Part shown: positions 59,214 to 64,000 of the stretch, one piece after another
Numbering within the stretch: the stretch's first letter is position 1
How the letters are laid out: the number at the start of each line of letters is the position of its first letter
DNA from: Aliiroseovarius subalbicans
Lineage (GTDB): Bacteria; Pseudomonadota; Alphaproteobacteria; Rhodobacterales; Rhodobacteraceae
Reading direction: 5' to 3'
NCBI RefSeq assembly: GCF_022678625.1
Contig: NZ_JALBYQ010000006.1
Location: 1-64,000 of the forward strand
DNA: 64,000 nt
The notes under the pieces: model-generated
What the model was told of the DNA's origin: nothing
What the model saw: only the letters and a program-made list of their open reading frames with translations
The model's database searches: none
Position numbers and translations under genes: made by a program

Positions 59214-60614
59214 ATGGCCGATCAAAGTTTTCTTTCAAGCGTCCAACACTTCTTCGACCGCGCTGTCAAACACCTTGACCTTCCGGAGGGACTCTCTGAG
59301 CGCATCGCCCAGTGCAACTCGACTTATACCGTGCGGTTTGGCGTGAAATTGCGGGGGCGGATACACAGTTTCCAAGGCTGGCGTTCAGTACACAGCGAAC
59401 ATATCGAGCCGGTCAAAGGCGGGATCCGCTATGCCTTGGGGGCTGACCAAAGTGAAGTCGAGGCGCTCGCATCTCTGATGAGTTTGAAATGCGCTCTGGT
59501 AAACGTGCCCTTTGGTGGGTCCAAGGGCGCCCTAGCCATCGATCCGAGCGCGTGGACTGAAGACGAGCTCGAAAGAATCACACGCCGTTTCACACAAGAG
59601 CTAGCACGCCGCGATCTTCTGCATCCCGGCCGCAACGTGCCAGCCCCGGATATGGGCACCAGTGAGCGTGAAATGGCCTGGATGGCCGATGAGTACCGCC
59701 GCATTGGCGCCTCGGATGCGATGAACCAGAACGCCTGCGTGACCGGAAAACCCGTCTTGCGCGGTGGCATCGAAGGCCGGGTCGAGGCCACCGGACGTGG
59801 GCTTCAATATGCACTGCGGGCCTACCTTTCTCATCCGGATACTCCACCGGTGGCTGGTCGAAAAACACTCGAAGGTTTGACAGTCGTAGTCCAAGGTTTT
59901 GGCAATGTGGGCTACCACGCTGCCAAATTTCTTATGCAAGATGGTTGTAGGATCGTGGGGATAGTTGAACACGACATTGCTATTTTCTCTAACGACGGTT
60001 TTGACATCGAACAGGTTGCCGCCTTCCGCGACGAAACCGGTTCGGTGAATGGCTACCCAGGGGCAACCTGTGTGCCAAGCAACGAAGGTCTGACGTATAA
60101 GGCTGCAGATATCCTGATCCCCGCAGCGATGGAAAACGCGATCACCACGCAGAATTGCGAAAACATTGACTACAAATTGATCGTCGAGGCCGCCAACGGT
60201 CCCGTCACGGCCGAGGCTGAAGAATGCCTCAACCGCCGAGGAATTGAAATTCTGCCGGACCTTTACGTGAACGCTGGCGGTGTCGTTGTCAGCTATTTCG
60301 AATGGGTCAAAAACATTACCCACCTACCATTTGGCTTGATGGACCGCCGTCAGAACATTCGCTCCGGAACTGCAGTGGTTTCGGCAATCGAGGAATGTAC
60401 AGGACGTCAGTTGCCAGAAGGTCAGCGCACATTGATTGCACGGGATGGCAGGGAGATTGACGTCGTTCGTTCGGGGCTAGAGGAAGTCATGACGGAAGCG
60501 TTCGATGATATCATGAAACGCCTAAAGACCTTGGACAAGGCAAACATCCGAACTGCTGCCTATGTCGTTACGATTGCGCGGATAACTGAATTCTACAGAG
60601 CAATTGGATTGTAG
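59214..60614 (+). CDS. gdhA: Glu/Leu/Phe/Val dehydrogenase, probable glutamate dehydrogenase
   Basis: 466 residues: substrate loop EPVKGGIRYALG, catalytic region CALVNVPFGGSKGALAIDP with Lys, NVPAPDMGTSEREMAWMADE, cofactor loop VVQGFGNVGYHAAKFL and ending VNAGGVVVSYFEWVKN. It would turn glutamate made by the aminotransferase back into 2-oxoglutarate and ammonium. It lies 100 bases after hbd and may have its own promoter. Confidence 0.87.
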   Translation: MADQSFLSSVQHFFDRAVKHLDLPEGLSERIAQCNSTYTVRFGVKLRGRIHSFQGWRSVHSEHIEPVKGGIRYALGADQSEVEALASLMSLKCALVNVPFGGSKGALAIDPSAWTEDELERITRRFTQELARRDLLHPGRNVPAPDMGTSEREMAWMADEYRRIGASDAMNQNACVTGKPVLRGGIEGRVEATGRGLQYALRAYLSHPDTPPVAGRKTLEGLTVVVQGFGNVGYHAAKFLMQDGCRIVGIVEHDIAIFSNDGFDIEQVAAFRDETGSVNGYPGATCVPSNEGLTYKAADILIPAAMENAITTQNCENIDYKLIVEAANGPVTAEAEECLNRRGIEILPDLYVNAGGVVVSYFEWVKNITHLPFGLMDRRQNIRSGTAVVSAIEECTGRQLPEGQRTLIARDGREIDVVRSGLEEVMTEAFDDIMKRLKTLDKANIRTAAYVVTIARITEFYRAIGL

Positions 60615-61282
60615 AAAATCGAAGCTTTCATGTGGTTGAATGGTTAGGTTCAAGACGGCTTTGCCATGTTGTCGACGCCAAATCCCGGTAGGCGGCTCTG
60701 TTATAGATTTCTGTGAAGTTTAAAGGGTACTACTCCTTGGACACAGTTATCCTACGAGTATCCTACGAGCGCCGCAAACTGCTTGAAGCCGCTCCCCTTC
60801 AGGTCGAACATGAACCTTTCGGATCATGTGTGCTACTTCGATGCCGGCGACAAACGTTCCGAGGCAACCTATTGGAAGACGCCGCTTTGGCACGCCTGTC
60901 TCGAGCTCAGCACCGATCACATGGTGGAGGCGCCACCACTTCATTGAGGCTTCTCATTTTACCGTTCAATAGAGCACCGTATTCCCGAAAGTGGCCATTC
61001 GATCGGACCGCGGCTAAAGTCTCAAATGAGCCCATACCAGAAGTGTCAAAATCGTGCTGCGTGTGCTCGCAGCACGATAACCCGCTGCATGGTAGAAGAA
61101 AATGCGTCCATTCACTCGTTTCGCAGCGATATGCGGTGTCGCAACGATCGGTGATGCTTTCCCGGCTCTTAGATAACGATGCCACAAGAATTGTTTGCTC
61201 GCAGACGGATACTAGATCTGCCGCTCGACACAGTTGTCGAACAAGAAAATTTCAAATGGAGTACGCCTCGGAGAGGAGCAGG
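60615..61282. other. Gap between convergent genes with remnants and a terminator
   Basis: 668 bases without a firm gene. A 45-codon frame at 60810-60947 (starts MNLSDHVCYFDAGDKRSEAT) has coding-like composition but no family and a weak ribosome-binding site; it may be a fragment. A 236-codon frame at 60713-61423 runs into the antisense of the EamA gene and is rejected. A terminator-like hairpin sits at 61051-61078. Confidence 0.5.
61047..61078 (-). terminator. Terminator-like hairpin for the EamA gene
   Basis: A perfect 11-base stem ATCGTGCTGCG / CGCAGCACGAT with a 6-base loop. Read on the minus strand it is followed by TTT, the direction of the EamA gene that ends 200 bases away. Confidence 0.6.
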
Positions 61283-62167
61283 TCAGAAATACTGTTTTGG
61301 GTTGCCGACGAGTTCCACCATGCTCGCAACGATGATAAGGACTGCACCCGCCCATTGCGTGGTGTACAAGGTTTCCTCGGGAATGAAGATACTGGCGGTA
61401 GTGATCGCTACCAGAACCTCTGACATCATCAACAGCCCGACTCGTCCCGGGTAGAGGATCCGGCTGGCCCAGGCCAACAGAAACAGCGCCGGCACGATGA
61501 AACAAACCGAGATGCCGGCGATGCTGATAAACTCGACTAGGTTGCCCCCGATTGAAGGCGGGTCAAGCGGCGAAAAGAGTCTTTCCAGGGCGAAGATGAA
61601 CAGGACCGCAAACATGAACTGAAACAGGGACAGGCCAGCAATCGGGATTTCGCCGACCCGCTTGATCCCGGCCAGCCCGACAGCCCAGCACATGCCGGAA
61701 AGAAGCGCTAGAAAATCGCCCGCGTTGAAGGCAACTGCCTGACGCTCAAAGATCAGAAGGATCAGTCCCAAGATCCCCAGAAAGATGCCGACCCAACGTC
61801 GGCGGCTTGGGACCTCGCCCAGCCAGAATTGCCCGATCAGCGTCCCCCATACCGGGGACAGGTAGAACAGAACGGTCGCTCGGACCACGCTTGTATGAAG
61901 AATACCGACGCCAAACATTGCCAGCGCCGCCCCAATGAAGAAGCCAATTGCCAGCGCCGCACCGAAGTGGCGGAACTGGCGTGTGAGGTCGAAAACGACG
62001 ACCGGCAAGAGAACCACAAATGCCGGAAAGTAGAACGAGATCAATGCCCATTCCCCACCGATACCGTGTTCATCGAAAAGGCGGATTGGCATCCAGAACA
62101 GCCCCCAGATTGCCGCGGACAGGAAGACCGCCGCCGCAGCGAGGCCGGAGGGTTCCTTAAAGGTCAC
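61283..62167 (-). CDS. EamA/DMT-family transporter
   Basis: 294 residues with about ten membrane segments in two EamA repeats (first from LAAAAVFLSAAIWGLFWMPI, second from DFLALLSGMCWAVGLAGIKR). Typical members export amino acids or metabolites. Its place behind an aldehyde dehydrogenase and a polyamine-type permease hints at an amine-linked substrate, but this is not shown. Confidence 0.85.
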   Translation of the reverse strand: MTFKEPSGLAAAAVFLSAAIWGLFWMPIRLFDEHGIGGEWALISFYFPAFVVLLPVVVFDLTRQFRHFGAALAIGFFIGAALAMFGVGILHTSVVRATVLFYLSPVWGTLIGQFWLGEVPSRRRWVGIFLGILGLILLIFERQAVAFNAGDFLALLSGMCWAVGLAGIKRVGEIPIAGLSLFQFMFAVLFIFALERLFSPLDPPSIGGNLVEFISIAGISVCFIVPALFLLAWASRILYPGRVGLLMMSEVLVAITTASIFIPEETLYTTQWAGAVLIIVASMVELVGNPKQYF

Positions 62168-62256
62168 GAGCGAGCCTTCTTGAGTGCGATGTCACGTGCC
62201 GTGACAGAAGAAAACCAGCCGGGCTATCTCTGCCCGGCCAGCTTGGCTCTTTCTTG

Positions 62257-63744
62257 TTACCAGCCACCCTCGGCACGCCGGTTGTAGCTTTCGCCGCCAA
62301 GGTCGAAAACCAGTAGCTTTTTCTCGGTGAATGTTTCGAGAAACCATTGCGACAGTTCGCGACCAACGCCGGATTGCCCGGTACCGCCAAAGGGGGCGAG
62401 CTGGTCCCAATAGTTCGAGGTCTCGTTGATGTTGACCGTGCCATGCGGCAGAGCCTCGCCTACCCGCCAAGCGGTGGCGAGGTCCCGGGTCCAGAGCGAG
62501 GCGATCAGTCCGAGGCCTGAGAGATGAGCGATGTCGATGACCTCCTGGTTGTCCTTGAACTTGTAAATCGGAGCGACCGGTCCGAAGGTCTCTTCTCGCA
62601 TGATATCCATGTCCAGCGTGACATCGGTGAGGATGGTGGCGGGAAAATACAGCCCCTCTTCATTGCCGAACTGTTCAATCTTGGCGCCTTTGGCGCAGGC
62701 ATCCTCGACATGGCTCTTCACGCGTTTCAACGTGTCGGAATTGCAAAGTGGGCCCATCTCGGATTCCTCCGAGCTCGGGTCGCCGATCTTAAGCTTGGCC
62801 GCTCTAGCGAGGAACTTCTCGAGGAATTCATCATAAACATCTTCGTGCACCAGAAGTCGCTCTGCCGAGGTGCAGACCTGGCCCGAATAGTAGAAGCAGC
62901 CGTTCATGGCGCCATCGACCGCAGCGTCGATATCGGCATCGGCCATAATGATGAACGGCCCGTCACCGCCCAGTTCCAGCAGATGCGGGCGCAGGGCACA
63001 TTTTTCGGCGATTTTGCGGCCCGTTGCGGTCGAGCCGGTGAAAAACACGCCATCGACATCGTCATGATCAACCAGGGCGGCGCCAACGTCACCCTTGCCT
63101 TGTACAATGTTGATCACACCATCAGGCAGACCGGCGTCGCGGAAGATATCGCCCATCATTGCGCAGGACACAGCGGCGTATTCGGATGGCTTCCATATGA
63201 CCGTGTTGCCCGCCGCCGCGATATGCGCCAACGCGATCGACGAGATATCAGTGGGGAAGTTGTAGGGCGTTATCACCGCTACAACCCCCAGAGGTCGGTG
63301 GTTCATCACCAGGCGTTTGTTGCGCGTGCGTTCTTGGGTCGAGGGGAAACTGAGGCCACGATGGCGCAGGATTTCCTCGGCCGATTTTGCCCAAGAGGGC
63401 GCAGAATATTCAAACACCTCTTCACGCGCGTCATTGATGGTTTTACCAATCTCGGCAGTGATCATCTGCGCGATTGGTTCGGCGCGTTCCAGGAACAGCT
63501 GGTGAATTCGGCGCATGATCTGAGCCCGCTCAATGGTAGACAGTGCCGCCCAACCCGGCTGTGCCGCGCGCGCGGCTGCCACGGCTGTTTCGACATCGCT
63601 TGCGGCGGCGCGGCCGACCTCGTGCAGCAGCGAACCGTCATGCGGATTGCGCACCTCGAACGTACCGCCGCTGCCATCCTGCCACGAGCCGTTTACCAGC
63701 ATAGCTTTCAGGGTGTCGGCATTGAAATTTGACTGCTTATTCAC
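62257..63744 (-). CDS. NAD(P)-dependent aldehyde dehydrogenase
   Basis: 495 residues from a GTG at 63744 with GGAGG about 10 bases ahead. ALDH motifs: AVITPYNFPTDISSIALAHI, FFTGSTATGRKIAE, LLELGGDGPFIIMADADID with Glu, and YYSGQVCTSAERLL with the catalytic Cys. C-terminal PFGGTGQSGVGRELSQWFLE. The preceding gene encodes a polyamine-type permease, so aminoaldehyde oxidation in polyamine use is a fair guess. Confidence 0.85.
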   Translation of the reverse strand: MNKQSNFNADTLKAMLVNGSWQDGSGGTFEVRNPHDGSLLHEVGRAAASDVETAVAAARAAQPGWAALSTIERAQIMRRIHQLFLERAEPIAQMITAEIGKTINDAREEVFEYSAPSWAKSAEEILRHRGLSFPSTQERTRNKRLVMNHRPLGVVAVITPYNFPTDISSIALAHIAAAGNTVIWKPSEYAAVSCAMMGDIFRDAGLPDGVINIVQGKGDVGAALVDHDDVDGVFFTGSTATGRKIAEKCALRPHLLELGGDGPFIIMADADIDAAVDGAMNGCFYYSGQVCTSAERLLVHEDVYDEFLEKFLARAAKLKIGDPSSEESEMGPLCNSDTLKRVKSHVEDACAKGAKIEQFGNEEGLYFPATILTDVTLDMDIMREETFGPVAPIYKFKDNQEVIDIAHLSGLGLIASLWTRDLATAWRVGEALPHGTVNINETSNYWDQLAPFGGTGQSGVGRELSQWFLETFTEKKLLVFDLGGESYNRRAEGGW

Positions 63745-63769
63745 TTTGAAGTCCTCCCATTTGAGCCGC

Positions 63770-64000
63770 TCAGCGGCTATTTGAATTTTCGCGCAGAAGC
63801 AGAACCGACGTGACGATCAGGATGGCCGAGGCCAGTACGATCAGGGCTCCGACTGCATTGATTTCGGGCGTGATGCCCCGTCGCATGGTCGACCAGATAT
63901 ACATCGGCAGAGTGTTGTCCCGGCCAGTCAGGAAAAAGGTCACCGGAATTTCGTCGAAGCTGAGCGTGAAGCTCAGAAGACCTGCGCCGATGACGGCGGA
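63770..64000 (-). CDS. ABC transporter permease, PotC-like, C-terminal end
   Basis: The last 76 codons of a gene entering from the right, ending at the TGA at 63770-63772. Two membrane segments are visible (AGLLSFTLSFDEIPVTFFLT, then GALIVLASAILIVTSVLLL) with TLPMYIWSTMRRGITPEINA between them, the pattern of spermidine/putrescine permeases. The stop codon sits inside a short perfect hairpin (AGCCGC-TGA-GCGGCT) just before the next gene. Confidence 0.8.
   Translation of the reverse strand, partial: SAVIGAGLLSFTLSFDEIPVTFFLTGRDNTLPMYIWSTMRRGITPEINAVGALIVLASAILIVTSVLLLRENSNSR

Noticed and set aside
60713-61423. 236-codon plus-strand frame after glutamate dehydrogenase
   Set aside because: Arg/Ser/Cys-rich without domain and its end is antisense to the EamA gene; at best it covers decayed sequence.
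1-64000. CRISPR arrays, tRNA or rRNA genes, phage integrase and attachment sites
   Set aside because: No regularly spaced repeats, cloverleaf-like sequence, rRNA stretch or tyrosine/serine recombinase was found; the island ends therefore remain undefined.

Overview
The window looks like chromosome or large-replicon DNA of a marine alphaproteobacterium of the Roseobacter/Rhodobacteraceae group. This is judged from base composition, protein style and gene neighbourhoods (IclR-controlled sugar cassettes, VirB/VirD4 island, UxaA and mandelate-racemase enzymes); no rRNA or tRNA gene is visible to confirm it.

Left edge (1-1600): the 3' end of an NAD-dependent epimerase converges on an IclR-type regulator. 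From about 1600 to 32700 lies a conjugative island. It starts with a ParE/ParD-like toxin-antitoxin pair, a DUF2493 protein, a membrane-anchored SH3/thermonuclease protein and a small conserved protein. A hairpin-rich candidate oriT comes next, followed by a relaxosome operon (MobC-like protein, VirD2-type relaxase, VirD4/TraG coupling protein). Cargo follows: a Gabija-like anti-phage pair (OLD-family nuclease plus UvrD-like helicase), a small unknown protein and a poly-gamma-glutamate hydrolase family protein. A complete virB operon then runs on the minus strand (VirB1-VirB11 equivalents). It includes a 56-residue VirB7-like lipoprotein overlapping both neighbours and an unusual VirB5-like protein with a lytic transglycosylase domain in its middle. 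Accessory genes (exported proteins, an XRE regulator, an AraC regulator with a secreted alpha/beta hydrolase) follow. Three promoter regions of the island share an AT-rich motif with core AGTATATT, suggesting one regulator for DNA processing and pilus genes. No integrase, replication or partition gene is in view, so integrative element versus plasmid cannot be decided.

32700-37300 is an insertion-sequence pile-up: an IS110-type transposase gene split by an ISNCY-type element and an IS30 element, followed by a frameshifted IS6-type remnant. It separates the island from the metabolic DNA.

37400-51000 holds two divergent operons for uptake and non-phosphorylating breakdown of an L-fucose-type sugar (L-fucose, L-galactose or D-arabinose are candidates). 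They encode a binding-protein ABC importer, mutarotase, aldo-keto reductase, lactonase, two enolase-superfamily dehydratases, an SDR dehydrogenase, an FAH-family hydrolase, an RraA-like aldolase and a split UxaA-type dehydratase, under an IclR regulator.

51450-60600 is an amino-acid/short-chain acid operon behind an XRE-cupin regulator with a clear palindromic operator: GABA/5-aminovalerate aminotransferase, glutaryl-CoA dehydrogenase, semialdehyde dehydrogenase, butyrate kinase, phosphate butyryltransferase and 3-hydroxybutyryl-CoA dehydrogenase, followed by glutamate dehydrogenase. The logic fits 5-aminovalerate/glutarate breakdown, with the kinase/phosphotransacylase pair possibly activating the free acid. 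The right edge (61280-64000) is a minus-strand set: the end of a polyamine-type ABC permease, an aldehyde dehydrogenase and an EamA exporter.
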